From Lotus japonicus (taxonomy: Eukaryota; Streptophyta; Magnoliopsida; Fabales; Fabaceae), in NCBI RefSeq assembly GCF_012489685.1, contig NC_080046.1, positions 34,001,176 to 34,065,175 on the forward strand: a stretch of DNA of 64,000 bases. The letters run 5' to 3'. The translations under genes were made by a program, and so were the position numbers. This document shows, piece after piece, positions 1 through 12,738 of this stretch (position 1 is its first letter; each line of letters begins with the position of its first letter). The notes below the pieces were generated by a model. That model was not told where the DNA came from. It worked only from the letters and a program-made list of their open reading frames with translations, and searched no databases.

Positions 1-1316
1 TGTCATTAGAGAGTAATTTCTCCACTCAAAAGCTATATGTTGGCCTCATTCTCATTTGGTTCTACCGAACTTATTACGTTACAGTTCTCCATTTCTAGTA
101 AGTTTCAATTGAGCACGAACTCATGACATACAATGGATAAATAACATCGATTTTAAATTTATGTCCTCTCAAAAGCTATATGTTGGCCCCTTTATCCTTT
201 TGTCCTACCCTAAACCCTAAACCCTAAACCCGAAACACCCACATTTAATTGAGCTCTATGAACTTGCATCACATTTGGTGGAGGAATATAATGAGCTTAA
301 ACTTATTGTGGTACAACAAGACACTTTTTGTCATTAGAGAGTAATTTCTCCACTCAAAAGCTATATGTTGGCCTCATTCTCCTTTGGTTCTACCGAACTT
401 ATTTCGTTACAATTCTCCATTTCTAGTAAGTTTCAATTGAGCTCTACGAACTCATGACATAAATTGGATAAATAACATCGATTTTAAATTTATGTCCTCT
501 CAAAAGCTATATGTTGGCCTCTTTATCCTTTTGTCCTACCCTAAACCCTAAACCCGAAACACCCACATTTAATTGAGCTCTACGAACTTGCATCACATTT
601 GGTGGAGGAATATAATGAGCTTAAACTTATTGTGGTACAAAAAGACACTTTTTGTCATTAGAGAGTAATTTCTCCACTCAAAAGCTATATGTTGGCCTCA
701 TTCTCCTTTGGTTCTACCGAACTTATTTCGTTACAATTCTCCATTTCTAGTAAGTTTCAATTGAGCTCTACGAACTCATGACATACAATAGATTAATAAC
801 ATCGATTTCAAATTTATGTCCTCTCAAAAGCTATATGTTGGCCTCTTTATACTTTTGTCCAACTCTAAACCCTAAACCCTAAACCCTAAACACCCACATT
901 TAGTTGAGCTCTACGAACTTGCATCACATTCGGTGGAGCAATATCATGAGCTTAAACTTATTGTGGTACAACAAGACACTTTTTGTCATTAGAGAGAACT
1001 TTCTCCACTCAAAAGATATATGTTGGCATCACTCTCCTTTGGTTCTACCGTACTTATTTCGTTACAATTCTCTATTTGTAGTAAGTTTCAGTTGAGCTCT
1101 ACGAACTCGTCTGACATACAATGGATTAATAACATCGATTTTAAATTTATGTCCTCTCAAAAGCTATATGTTGGCCTCTTTATCCTTTTGTCCTACCATA
1201 AACCCTAAACCATAAACCCGAAACACCCACATTTCGTTGAGCTCTAAGAACTTGCATCACATTTGGTGGAGGAATACAATGGGCTTAAACTTATTGTGGT
1301 ACAACAAGACACTTTT
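1..1316. repeat. Satellite higher-order repeat, copy 1
   Basis: Four monomers form a 1316-bp block that recurs nearly unchanged immediately downstream. The monomers within the block differ more from one another than from their counterparts in the next block, which defines a higher-order repeat. Confidence 0.8.
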
Positions 1317-2632
1317 TGTCATTAGAGAGTAATTTCTCCACTCAAAAGCTATATGTTGGCCTCATTCTCATTTGGTTCTACCGAACTTATTACGTTACAG
1401 TTCTCCATTTCTAGTAAGTTTCAATTGAGCACGAACTCATGACATACAATGGATAAATAACATCGATTTTAAATTTATGTCCTCTCAAAAGCTATATGTT
1501 GGCCCCTTTATCCTTTTGTCCTACCCTAAACCCTAAACCCTAAACCCGAAACACCCACATTTAATTGAGCTCTATGAACTTGCATCACATTTGGTGGAGG
1601 AATATAATGAGCTTAAACTTATTGTGGTACAACAAGACACTTTTTGTCATTAGAGAGTAATTTCTCCACTCAAAAGCTATATGTTGGCCTCATTCTCCTT
1701 TGGTTCTACCGAACTTATTTCGTTACAATTCTCCATTTCTAGTAAGTTTCAATTGAGCTCTACGAACTCATGACATAAATTGGATAAATAACATCGATTT
1801 TAAATTTATGTCCTCTCAAAAGCTATATGTTGGCCTCTTTATCCTTTTGTCCTACCCTAAACCCTAAACCCGAAACACCCACATTTAATTGAGCTCTACG
1901 AACTTGCATCACATTTGGTGGAGGAATATAATGAGCTTAAACTTATTGTGGTACAAAAAGACACTTTTTGTCATTAGAGAGTAATTTCTCCACTCAAAAG
2001 CTATATGTTGGCCTCATTCTCCTTTGGTTCTACCGAACTTATTTCGTTACAATTCTCCATTTCTAGTAAGTTTCAATTGAGCTCTACGAACTCATGACAT
2101 ACAATAGATTAATAACATCGATTTCAAATTTATGTCCTCTCAAAAGCTATATGTTGGCCTCTTTATACTTTTGTCCAACTCTAAACCCTAAACCCTAAAC
2201 CCTAAACACCCACATTTAGTTGAGCTCTACGAACTTGCATCACATTCGGTGGAGCAATATCATGAGCTTAAACTTATTGTGGTACAACAAGACACTTTTT
2301 GTCATTAGAGAGAACTTTCTCCACTCAAAAGATATATGTTGGCATCACTCTCCTTTGGTTCTACCGTACTTATTTCGTTACAATTCTCTATTTGTAGTAA
2401 GTTTCAGTTGAGCTCTACGAACTCGTCTGACATACAATGGATTAATAACATCGATTTTAAATTTATGTCCTCTCAAAAGCTATATGTTGGCCTCTTTATC
2501 CTTTTGTCCTACCATAAACCCTAAACCATAAACCCGAAACACCCACATTTCGTTGAGCTCTAAGAACTTGCATCACATTTGGTGGAGGAATACAATGGGC
2601 TTAAACTTATTGTGGTACAACAAGACACTTTT
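1317..2632. repeat. Satellite higher-order repeat, copy 2
   Basis: This is a 1316-bp near-identical copy of 1-1316, with the same monomer order and the same variant telomere-like tracts. Confidence 0.8.
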
Positions 2633-3624
2633 TGTCATTAGAGAGTAATTTCTCCACTCAAAAGCTATATGTTGGCCTCATTCTCATTTGGTTCTACCGA
2701 ACTTATTACGTTACAGTTCTCCATTTCTAGTAAGTTTCAATTGAGCACGAACTCATGACATACAATGGATAAATAACATCGATTTTAAATTTATGTCCTC
2801 TCAAAAGCTATATGTTGGCCCCTTTATCCTTTTGTCCTACCCTAAACCCTAAACCCTAAACCCGAAACACCCACATTTAATTGAGCTCTATGAACTTGCA
2901 TCACATTTGGTGGAGGAATATAATGAGCTTAAACTTATTGTGGTACAACAAGACACTTTTTGTCATTAGAGAGTAATTTCTCCACTCAAAAGCTATATGT
3001 TGGCCTCATTCTCCTTTGGTTCTACCGAACTTATTTCGTTACAATTCTCCATTTCTAGTAAGTTTCAATTGAGCTCTACGAACTCATGACATACAATAGA
3101 TTAATAACATCGATTTCAAATTTATGTCCTCTCAAAAGCTATATGTTGGCCTCTTTATACTTTTGTCCAACTCTAAACCCTAAACCCTAAACCCTAAACA
3201 CCCACATTTAGTTGAGCTCTACGAACTTGCATCACATTCGGTGGAGCAATATCATGAGCTTAAACTTATTGTGGTACAACAAGACACTTTTTGTCATTAG
3301 AGAGAACTTTCTCCACTCAAAAGATATATGTTGGCATCACTCTCCTTTGGTTCTACCGTACTTATTTCGTTACAATTCTCTATTTGTAGTAAGTTTCAGT
3401 TAAGCTCTACGAACTCGTCTGACATACAATGGATTAATAACATCGATTTTAAATTTATGTCCTCTCAAAAGCTATATGTTGGCCTCTTTATCCTTTTGTC
3501 CTACCATAAACCCTAAACCATAAACCCGAAACACCCACATTTCGTTGAGCTCTAAGAACTTGCATCACATTTGGTGGAGGAATACAATGGGCTTAAACTT
3601 ATTGTGGTACAACAAGACACTTTT
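2633..3624. repeat. Satellite higher-order repeat, copy 3, lacking one monomer
   Basis: This 992-bp copy follows the same monomer order but lacks one 324-bp monomer, the one carrying the 'acataaattgg' variant. That is the outcome expected of unequal exchange in register with the monomer. Confidence 0.75.
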
Positions 3625-6532
3625 TGTCATTAGAGAGTAATTTCTCCACTCAAAAGCTATATGTTGGCCTCATTCTCATTTGGTTCTACCGAACTTATTA
3701 CGTTACAGTTCTCCATTTCTAGTAAGTTTCAATTGAGCACGAACTCATGACATACAATGGATAAATAACATCGATTTTAAATTTATGTCCTCTCAAAAGC
3801 TATATGTTGGCCCCTTTATTCTTTTGTCCTACCCTAAACCCTAAACCCTAAACCCGAAACACCCACATTTAATTGAGCTCTATGAACTTGCATCTCATTT
3901 GGTGGAGGAATATAATGAGCTTAAACTTATTGTGGTACAACAAGACACTTTTTGTCATTAGAGAGTAATTTCTCCACTCAAAAGCTATATGTTGGCCTCA
4001 TTCTCCTTTGGTTCTACCGAACTTATTTCGTTACAATTCTCCATTTCTAGTAAGTTTCAATTGAGCTCTACGAACTCATGACATACAATGGATTAATAAC
4101 ATCGATTTCAAATTTATGTCCTCTCAAAAGCTATATATGTTGGCCTCTTTATACTTTTGTCCAACTCGAAACCCTAAACCCTAAACCCTAAACACCCACA
4201 TTTAGTTGATTTCTACGAACTTGCATCACATTCGGTTGAGCAATATCATGAGCTTAAACTTATTGTGGTACAACAATACACTTTTTGTCATTACAGAGTA
4301 ATTTTTCCACTCAAAAGCTATATGTTGGCCTCATTCTCCTTTGGTTCTACCGAACTTATTTCGTTACAATTCTCCATTTCTAGTAAGTTTCAATTGAGCT
4401 CTACGAACTCATGACATACAATAGATTAATAACATCGATTTCAAATTTATGTCCTCTCAAAAGCTATATGTTGGCCTCTTTATACTTTTGTCCAACTCTA
4501 AACCCTAAACCCTAAACACCCACATTTAGTTGAGCTCTACGAACTTGCATCACATTCGGTGGAGCAATATCATGAGCTTAAACTTATTGTGGCACAACAA
4601 GACACTTTTTGTCATTAGAGAGAACTTTCTCCACTAAAAAGATATATGTTGGCATCACTCTCCTTTGGTTCTACCGTACTTATTTCTTTACAATTCTCTA
4701 TTTGTAGTAAGTTTCAGTTGAGCTCTACGAACTCGTCTGACATACAATGGATTAATAACATCGATTTTAAATTTATGTCCTCTCAAAAGCTATATGTTGG
4801 CCTCTTTATCCTTTTGTCCTACCATAAACCCTAAACCATAAACCCGAAACACCCACATTTCGTTGAGCTCTAAGAACTTGCATCACATTTGGTGGAGGAA
4901 TACAATGGGCTTAAACTTATTGTGGTACAACAAGACACTTTTTGTCATTAGAGAGTAATTTCTCCACTCAAAAGTTATATGTTGGCCTCATTCTCATTTG
5001 GTTCTACCGAACTTATTACGTTACAGTTCTCCATTTCTAGTAAGTTTCAATTGAGCACGAACTCATGACATACAATGGATAAATAACATCGATTTTAAAT
5101 TTATGTCCTCTCAAAAGCTATATGTTGGCCCCTTTATCCTTTTGTCCTACCCTAAACCCTAAACCCTAAACCCGAAACACCCACATTTAATTGAGCTCTA
5201 TGAACTTGCATCACATTTGGTGGAGGAATATAATGAGCTTAAACTTATTGTGGTACAACAAGACACTTTTTGTCATTAGAGAGTAATTTCTCCACTCAAA
5301 AGCTATATGTTGGCCTCATTCTCCTTTGGTTCTACCGAACTTATTTCGTTACAATTCTCCATTTCTAGTAAGTTTCAATTGAGCTCTACGAACTCATGAC
5401 ATACAATAGATTAATAACATCGATTTCAAATTTATGTCCTCTCAAAAGCTATATGTTGGCCTCTTTATACTTTTGTCCAACTCTAAACCCTAAACCCTAA
5501 ACACCCACATTTAGTTGAGCTCTACGAACTTGCATCACATTCGGTGGAGCAATATCATGAGCTTAAACTTATTGTGGTACAACAAGACACTTTTTGTCAT
5601 TAGAGAGAACTTTCTCCACTCAAATGATATATGTTGGCATCACTCTCCATTGGTTCTACCGTACTTATTTCGTTACAATTCTCTATTTGTAGTAAGTTTC
5701 AGTTGAGCTCTACGAACTCGTCTGACATACAATGGATTAATAACATCGATTTTAAATTTATGTCCTCTCAAAAGCTATATGTTGGCCTCTTTTTCCTTTT
5801 GTCCTACCATAAACCCTAAACCATAAACCCGAAACACCCACATTTCGTTGAGCTCTAAGAACTTGCATCACATTTGGTGGAGGAATACAATGGGCTTAAA
5901 CTTATTGTGGTACAACAAGACACTTTTTGTCATTAGAGAGTAATTTCTCCACTCAAAAGCTATATGTTGGCCTCATTCTCATTTGGTTCTACCGAACTTA
6001 TTACGTTACAGTTCTCCATTTCTAGTAAGTTTCAATTGAGCTCTACGAACTCATGACATAAAATGGATAAATAACATCGATTTTAAATTTATGTCCTCTC
6101 AAAAGCTATATGTTGGCCTCTTTCTCCTTTTGTCCTACCCTAAACCCTAAACCCTAAACCCGAAACACCCACATTTAATTGAGCTCTACGAACTTGCATC
6201 ACATTTGCTGGAGGAATATAATGAGCTTAAACTTATTGTGGTACAACAAGACACTTTTTGTCATTAGAGAGTAATTTCACCACTCAAAAGCTATATGTTG
6301 GCCTCATTCTCATTTGGTTCTACCGAACTTATTACGTTACAGTTCTCAATTTCTAGTAAGTTTCAATTGAGCTCTACGAACTCATGACATACAATGGATA
6401 AATAACATCGATTTTAAATTTATGTCCTCTCAAAAGCTATATGTTGGCCTCTTTATCCTTTTGTCCTACCCTAAACCCTAAACCCTAAACCTGAAACACC
6501 CACATTTAATTGAGCTCTACGAACTTGCATCA

Positions 6533-6537
6533 CATTT
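6533..6537. repeat. Target site duplication, left (CATTT)
   Basis: CATTT precedes the 5' LTR and is repeated at 13562-13566 after the 3' LTR. Beyond it the satellite monomer resumes in register, so the element inserted into an existing monomer with a 5-bp duplication, as Ty3/gypsy integrases do. Confidence 0.93.
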
Positions 6538-7562
6538 TGATGAGGACAAGGACAAGGACAAGGGTCATGGAGCACTAAAAGGACTTGGAGGACCAATGAC
6601 AAGGGCTAGAGCTAAAAAGGCCAAAGAGACTCTTCAGCAAGTAGTGGCAACCATTCTTGAAGACAAAGTGGTAGAAGAGATGGAACCAAAAATCATGATG
6701 ATCATTCAGGCCCAAGAAGAAGAGCCAGCCCACGCATAGGGGCTGCCATGTGATGTTCTGTTTTATTTTATTTCAATAAAAATGCAAAGGACCAATTGAA
6801 TAAGTTGGATCCAAATGCATTATGTTGCTGAATTTTATTTTAGTGTGTTTAATCCACTTCAAGTGGTGTGTGTTTGCATGTGGCGCATGAAGGGCTTAAA
6901 GGGAGGGATCCATTCCTTTCTTAAAACTCTTTGAATGTGTTTGAATTTCAATAAGTTCTGAATGGAGGAGTTACATCAGCAAAGTCAAAGGATTGAAGAG
7001 CTTTCAAAGCCAAGAATGGAGTTACAAAGAAAGGGAAATTAAGTTCATAAAGAGCATTGAATGCTATATTCCCTGGTCAGAATAACAATCAAGAAAGGGA
7101 GTTACATGAAGCAATCAGCCACTAAAAACACGTTCAGGGCTGAAGCATATCACTATCTTCCTCCTTTAATTTGTAACTCCTAGCCTAGGATTCTTCTAGA
7201 GAAATTACACCTCATCATTTTTTTGTAACTAGGCTGAATTTCCTTCTTCTTTATAAGGACCACTCCTTCAATGTAATAGACAGATTATGAATGAATTAGT
7301 ATTTTCTTTTCTGAGTGATTCAGATTTGTGAGAGTGATTCTCATAGTTCTTGAGTGATTCAAGAATTAGGCTTATCAAGGGTTTGTCACCACCTTTGTGT
7401 GAAGTCTTCATCTTCCATTTCACTAAAACTTCCCCTCTTTTCTGTCCATTTCCCTTCCATCACGAAATTCTTCTTCTTCTTTCTCACATTTCAGAGTTCT
7501 CATCATCCAAGATCAATCCTAGACGATCCATTGCAGCCCTTGCATCAACTTGGGGCGTATCA
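6538..7562 (+). repeat. 5' LTR of element 1
   Basis: The LTR opens with TGATGAGGAC and closes with GGGGCGTATCA. The first ~200 bp duplicate the last 67 codons of the integrase reading frame (6538-6739) as an orphan coding fragment. A TATA-like TTTATAAGG lies at about 7250-7258. The 3' LTR at 12537-13561 has the same length. Confidence 0.95.
7250..7258 (+). promoter_or_regulatory. Putative LTR TATA box of element 1
   Basis: TTTATAAGG lies in the last third of the 5' LTR, where Pol II promoters of plant LTR elements usually sit. It is duplicated in the 3' LTR. Assigned by motif and position only. Confidence 0.55.
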
Positions 7563-7564
7563 TT

Positions 7565-7577
7565 TGGTAATCAGAGC
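7565..7577 (+). other. Primer binding site of element 1, initiator-Met type with an extra A
   Basis: TGGTAATCAGAGC begins two bases after the LTR. It matches the common plant primer site TGGTATCAGAGC, complementary to the initiator-Met tRNA 3' end, except for one inserted A. Whether it still primes efficiently cannot be told from sequence. Confidence 0.8.
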
Positions 7578-8171
7578 TCCGGTTCTAGGATTTTGGTTTC
7601 TTTTCTTATCTGGAATTCTGGTTAGCAACTCTTTGTCATTTCTTGTTACCTTGATTTTAGTTTTTGTTTCTTTTGGCTGAACCATTGCAAAAGTTAAGCC
7701 TTGTTAATTGTTCAGAATCAAAAACAAATTACAAAACGAAAATTCAAAAAAAAAAAAAAACGAAAATTCAAAAAAAAAAATGGCTGAATGGTTCTTGTTT
7801 AATTAGCCAAATTCAATTGTTCAAGGTAATTTTGTTGCTAGCATTCCAATTTATTTTCTTCTTTCTGTTTGTTCTTGAATTCTTCTTTAGTCTCTAAATA
7901 TTTGGAGTCCTTTCCATTTCTGTGGTGATTTGTCTTGTCTTCTTTTGTTTCATATTCTAAAGTCTATTCTAATCTGTGTGACTCTACACAAATTTGGTGG
8001 CATAATTCTTTGTGTGTCTTAACTTTGATTTACTCAAGAGATTGTGAGAATTTTTGAGTGGAAAAAGGCAAGAGTGCACATCATAGAAAAGCCAATTTGA
8101 GGGAAACACGAGAGAAGTGAGGTAAACACTAACATTTGTTTGTTCTACTTGAATCTTTTCATTTGTCAAAG
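7578..8171 (+). other. Untranslated leader of element 1
   Basis: This stretch between primer site and gag start is AT-rich, with two A-runs near 7746-7790. It presumably holds the RNA packaging signal, but no specific motif is recognisable and no gene is seen. Confidence 0.6.
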
Positions 8172-9822
8172 ATGTCAGGAGAAGAGGAGGAGCAACCAGC
8201 AGTGCGGCTCTCGACCATCGAAATGCGGGCTCTTACACAACATCTGGAAAACTTAATGAGGAGGCAAACTGAAGAGATCCACGAAAGGCTGGATCAAATG
8301 GAGAACCGGAACAATAGTGACAGTGAAGGCGGGAGGCCACGACGAATTCATGAAAATCCTAGACCTGCTCGGATTGAAGGAGTCAAATTCCAAATTCCTC
8401 CTTTTAAGGGAAAGAGTGATCCAGAGGCATACTTGGTGTGGGAACTCAAAATAGAGCATGTCTTTGCTTGCAACAACTATGAGGAGGACCAAAAGGTGAA
8501 ACTTGCAGCTGCTCACTTTTCAGACTATGCTCTTGTTTGGTGGAATAAGTTTGCAAAAGAGAGATTGAGAAATGAGGAGCCAGCGGTGGAAACATGGGCT
8601 GAAATGAAACGAATCATGAGGAAAAGATATGTCCCTTCAAGCCATGCTAGGGATGTAAAATTTAAACTTCAAAAACTTACCCAAGGCAGCAAGAGTGTTG
8701 AGGAGTATTACAAAGAACTTGAGGTGCTTATGTTGCAAGCCAATCTTGAGGAGGATGAAGAGGTAACCATGATTCGATTTATTAATGGTTTATCTAATGA
8801 TAGAACTTCAGGAATATGTAGACATGGAAGAATTGCTGCACAAGGCCACTAAAGTTGAGCAACAACTCAAAAGGAAAGGGCTTGCAAGGAAGAGTTCTAC
8901 CAATTCCAATTCATCTTGGAGAGACAGAATGAAGAATGAAGGGCCGAGCACCCTTAGCAAACCAGCCACCAAACCACAAGCTTCAGCTTCTTCAAAACCT
9001 CTTGAACAACCATCCAAAAAGAGCAAAGAGGTCAAGTGCTTCAAATGCCAAGGTATGGGACATTATGCTTATGAATGTGCCTCCAAAAAGACCATGATTC
9101 TTAAGGATGATGGAGACTACACCAGTGAGTCCGAAGGAGAACAAAGTGAAGAAGAAGAGGAGGCAGCCATGAATGGTGAACTGTTGATGATCCGAAGAAT
9201 GCTTGGTAGCCAACAAAAGCCAAAGAAAGAAAGCCAAAGAGAGAATATATTTCACACAAGATGTTCTGTCAATGGGCAGATTTGCTTGATGATTGTTGAT
9301 GGCGGAAGCTGTACTAATGTGGCTAGCGAAAGAATGGTGGAGAAGCTGAACCTGGTCACAAAACCACATCCTTGGCCATACAAACTTCAATGGCTCAGCC
9401 ACTATGGAGAAATACAAGTAAGTAAGCAAGTTGAAGTTGACTTTTCCATTGGCAAATACAGGGATAAGGTTCTTTGTGATGTTGTTCCCATGGAGGCTAG
9501 TCACATACTGCTGGGAAGACCATGGCAATATGACACCAACTCTGATCATAATGGAAGCACCAACAAGATCTCATGCCAACATCATGGCCAGAAAATTACG
9601 CTCAAACCTTTGAGCCCTAGGGAGGTGCGTGAGGATCAAAAGAAAATGAGAGAAAAGATTGAACAAGAGAGAAAAGAAAAGAGTGAGACACTTGAGAGAA
9701 AGCAAAAAGAAAAGAGTGAAACACTTGAGAGAGAGCAAAAAGAAAAGAGTGAAATACTTGAGAGAAAAGAAATTTGTTTGATCAAAAAGAGAGAGGTGAA
9801 AAGGATGATAGCTTCAAAATAG
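8172..9822 (+). pseudogene. Element 1 gag-protease region, frameshifted and ended by a premature stop
   Basis: Translation starts at ATG 8172 (MSGEEEEQPA). The retrotransposon gag domain follows, containing YLVWELKIEHVF and DYALVWWNKF. Near 8790-8812 the frame breaks; compared with the intact relative at the right end of the window about 14 bases are missing. The second frame (from ~8785) continues with ELQEYVDMEELLHKA, a zinc knuckle at 9037-9078 (CFKCQGMGHYAYEC, CX2CX4HX4C) and an aspartic protease core VDGGSCTNV near 9295. The usual D(S/T)G is D-G-G here; I recall that variant in plant gypsy proteins. A charged linker carries three copies of a ~13-residue motif containing EKSETLER. TAG at 9820-9822 ends the frame. 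Confidence 0.9.
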
Positions 9823-11265
9823 ATCCTATACTTGATGTTTTGCAAAAATCAGATTTTGAACACTAACACTTTTGAAAATTTTGAGCTGCCTTCTAGTGTT
9901 AAATCTCTTTTGCAGGATTATGAGGATGTGTTTCCAACAAGTGTTCCAAGTGGTCTACCACCACTGAGAGGAATTGAGCATCAAATTGATCTCATTCCGG
10001 GAGCTTCTTTGCCTAATAGGCCAGCATATAGAAGCAACCCACAAGAAACCACTGAAATTCAAAGACAAGTGGAAGAACTGTTGAACAAAGGGTGGGTAAG
10101 AAATAGCATGAGTCCTTGTGCTGTACCGGTGATTTTGGTACCAAAGAAAGATGGGACTTGGAGAATGTGCTCTGATTGTAGAGCCTTGAATAACATCACC
10201 ATTAAGTATAGGCACCCTATTCCTAGACTTGATGATTTGCTTGATGAATTGCATGGAGCATGTTATTTTTCTAAAATTGATTTGAAAAGTGGTTACAATC
10301 AGATAAGGATTAAAGAAGGGGATGAATGGAAAACTGCTTTCAAAACTAAATATGGTTTGTATGAATGGTTGGTTATGCCTTTTGGTTTAACTAATGCACC
10401 TAGTACTTTTATGAGACTAATGAACCATGTTTTGAGGGAATTCATTGGGAAATTTGTGGTTGTGTACTTTGATGATATTTTGGTCTATAGCACTACTCTT
10501 GAGCTGCATGTTGAGCACTTAAGATCCGTCTTGAGTATGCTTAGAAAGGAACAATTGTTTGCCAATCTTGAGAAATGCACTTTTTGCACTGACCATGTTG
10601 TGTTTCTTGGTTTTGTTGTGAGTTCGAAAGGAGTGCAGGTTGATGAGGAAAAGATCAAAGCCATTCAAGAGTGGCCCACTCCTAAATCCGTGGGTGATGT
10701 AAGAAGTTTTCATGGCTTGGCCAGTTTCTACAGGAGGTTTGTAAAGGACTTTAGTACCTTGGCAGCACCCCTAAATGAAGTGGTGAAAAAGAATGTGGGT
10801 TTTCATTGGGGAAAGAATCAAGAAGAGGCCTTTGCTGCCCTAAAGCATAAGCTTACCCATGCACCTATACTTGCTTTACCTAACTTTGCTAAATCTTTTG
10901 AACTTGAATGTGATGCTTCAAATGTAGGTATTGGTGCTGTGTTGCTTCAAGAAGGCCACCCAATTGCTTATTTTAGTGAAAAGTTAAGCGGAGCTGCCCT
11001 TAACTATTCTACTTATGATAAGGAATTGTATGCTTTGGTGAGAGCTTTGAAGACTTGGCAGCATTATCTTTTGCCCAAGGAATTCGTGATTCATAGTGAT
11101 CATGAGTCGCTGAAATACTTGAAGGGGCAAGGTAAGTTGAACAAAAGGCATGCCAAATGGGTTGAATTTTTGGAACAATTTCCCTATGTCATAAAACACA
11201 AAAAAGGGAAAAGTAACATTGTGGCTGATGCTTTATCCAGGAGACACGTGTTGCTTTCCATGTGA
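9823..11265 (+). pseudogene. Element 1 reverse transcriptase and RNase H region
   Basis: It lies in the same frame as the upstream protease segment, separated only by the TAG at 9820-9822. Reverse transcriptase motifs are [37 protein letters not shown] and the catalytic YFDDILVYS (near 10465). RNase H follows with [16 protein letters not shown] and the DALSRR tail. TGA at 11263-11265 interrupts the same frame before integrase. The domains look complete, so the enzyme would be active only if the stops are errors or are read through. Confidence 0.92.
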
Positions 11266-12738
11266 GAGACTAAATTGCTAGGACTTGAACATGTGAAAGA
11301 AATGTATGAAAAAGATGATAACTTTGCTGAAATTTTTGTGGCTTGTGAGAAAGTTTCTCAAAATGGATTTTATAGGCACAATGGATTTTTATTTAAGGAA
11401 AACAGGTTGTGTGTGCCTAAAAGTTCCATTAGAGAACTGCTTGTTAAAGAATCCCATGCTGGGGGATTAATGGGTCATTTTGGAGTCCAAAAGACTCTAG
11501 AAACTTTACAGGAACATTTCTATTGGCCCAAAATGAAACATGATGTGATCAAGTTTTGTGAACATTGCATTGTTTGCAAGAAGGCTAAGTCTAAGGTGAT
11601 GCCACATGGTTTGTATACTTCTTTGCCAATCCCTGAATACCCTTGGGTTGACTTGTCTATGGACTTTGTTTTAGGCCTCCCTAGAACAAAGAATGGTAAG
11701 GATTCCATTTTTGTGGTTGTTGATAGGTTTTCAAAAATGGCTCACTTTATTCCTTGCAGGAAAGCTGATGATGCTTGTCACGTTGCTGATTTGTTCTTTA
11801 AAGAAGTTGTAAGACTTCATGGGATGCCTAGAAGCATAGTTAGTGATAGGGACACCAAGTTCCTAAGTCACTTCTGGAGGACTTTATGGGGGAAGTTAGG
11901 CACCAAACTTTTGTTCTCTACCACTTGCCACCCACAAACTGATGGGCAAACTGAGGTGATTAATAGGACCCTAGGCACCTTGCTTAGGACTGTCCTTAAG
12001 GCCAATTTAAAGGCTTGGGAGGCGTGTTTGCCTCATGTTGAATTTGCTTACAATAGGGCTGTCCATAGCACTACCAATTGCTCTCCATTTGAAGTAGTGT
12101 ATGGATTTAACCCTTTGACTCCTCTTGATTTGTTGCCTATGCCTAACATTTCTGTTTTCAAGCACAAGGAAGGACAGGGCAAAGCTGAATATGTCAAGAA
12201 GATGCATGAGCGTGTGAAGGCTCAAATTGAGAGAAAGAATGAGAGTTATGCTAGGCAAGCTAACAAGGGAAGAAAGGAGGTGGTGTTCCAACCCGGAGAT
12301 TGGGTTTGGGTGCACATGAGGAAGGAAAGGTTTCCAGAACAAAGGAAATCCAAACTCCAACCTAGAGGGGATGGACCTTTTCAAGTGCTTGAGAGAATCA
12401 ATAACAATGCCTACAAAATAGAGCTTCCAGGTGAGTATAACATCAGCTCAACCTTTAATGTCTCTGATTTATCTCTCTTTGATGCAGATGGCGGAGAATT
12501 TGATTTGAGGTCAAATCCTTTTCAAGAGGGAGGGAATGATGAGGACAAGGACAAGGACAAGGGTCATGGAGCACTAAAAGGACTTGGAGGACCAATGACA
12601 AGGGCTAGAGCTAAAAAGGCCAAAGAGACTCTTCAGCAAGTAGTGGCAACCATTCTTGAAGACAAAGTGGTAGAAGAGATGGAACCAAAAATCATGATGA
12701 TCATTCAGGCCCAAGAAGAAGAGCCAGCCCACGCATAG
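11266..12738 (+). pseudogene. Element 1 integrase region, ending inside the 3' LTR
   Basis: It continues the reverse transcriptase frame after the TGA stop. The zinc-binding HHCC domain is seen as HFGVQKTL...[13 protein letters not shown]. The catalytic triad is D in [10 protein letters not shown] in IVSDRDTKF and E in [10 protein letters not shown]. The C-terminal GPF-type module reads [14 protein letters not shown] and [12 protein letters not shown]. The final segment ([12 protein letters not shown]) crosses the polypurine tract and LTR boundary, and the last ~67 codons lie in the 3' LTR, ending EEPAHA. No classical chromodomain is evident. Confidence 0.92.
12524..12536 (+). other. Polypurine tract of element 1
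   Basis: AAGAGGGAGGGAA immediately precedes the 3' LTR and would prime plus-strand DNA synthesis. It lies inside the coding frame (Q-E-G-G-N). The same 13 bases occur in the minus-strand element at 59763-59775. Confidence 0.9.

Larger units (their letters stand above)
1..6537. repeat. Plant subtelomere-type satellite array, left block
   Basis: Tandem monomers of about 324-335 bp fill this stretch. Each carries two to four CCCTAAA plant telomere-like units (for example near 205-231) followed by GAAACACCCACATTT. Each monomer is itself two diverged halves of about 165 bp: both halves contain TTGAGCTCTACGAACT and CTCAAAAGCTATATGTTGGCCTC. The CCCTAAA strand is the plus strand throughout. Open frames of 62-63 codons recur once per higher-order unit but have no coding character. 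No gene is visible. Confidence 0.93.
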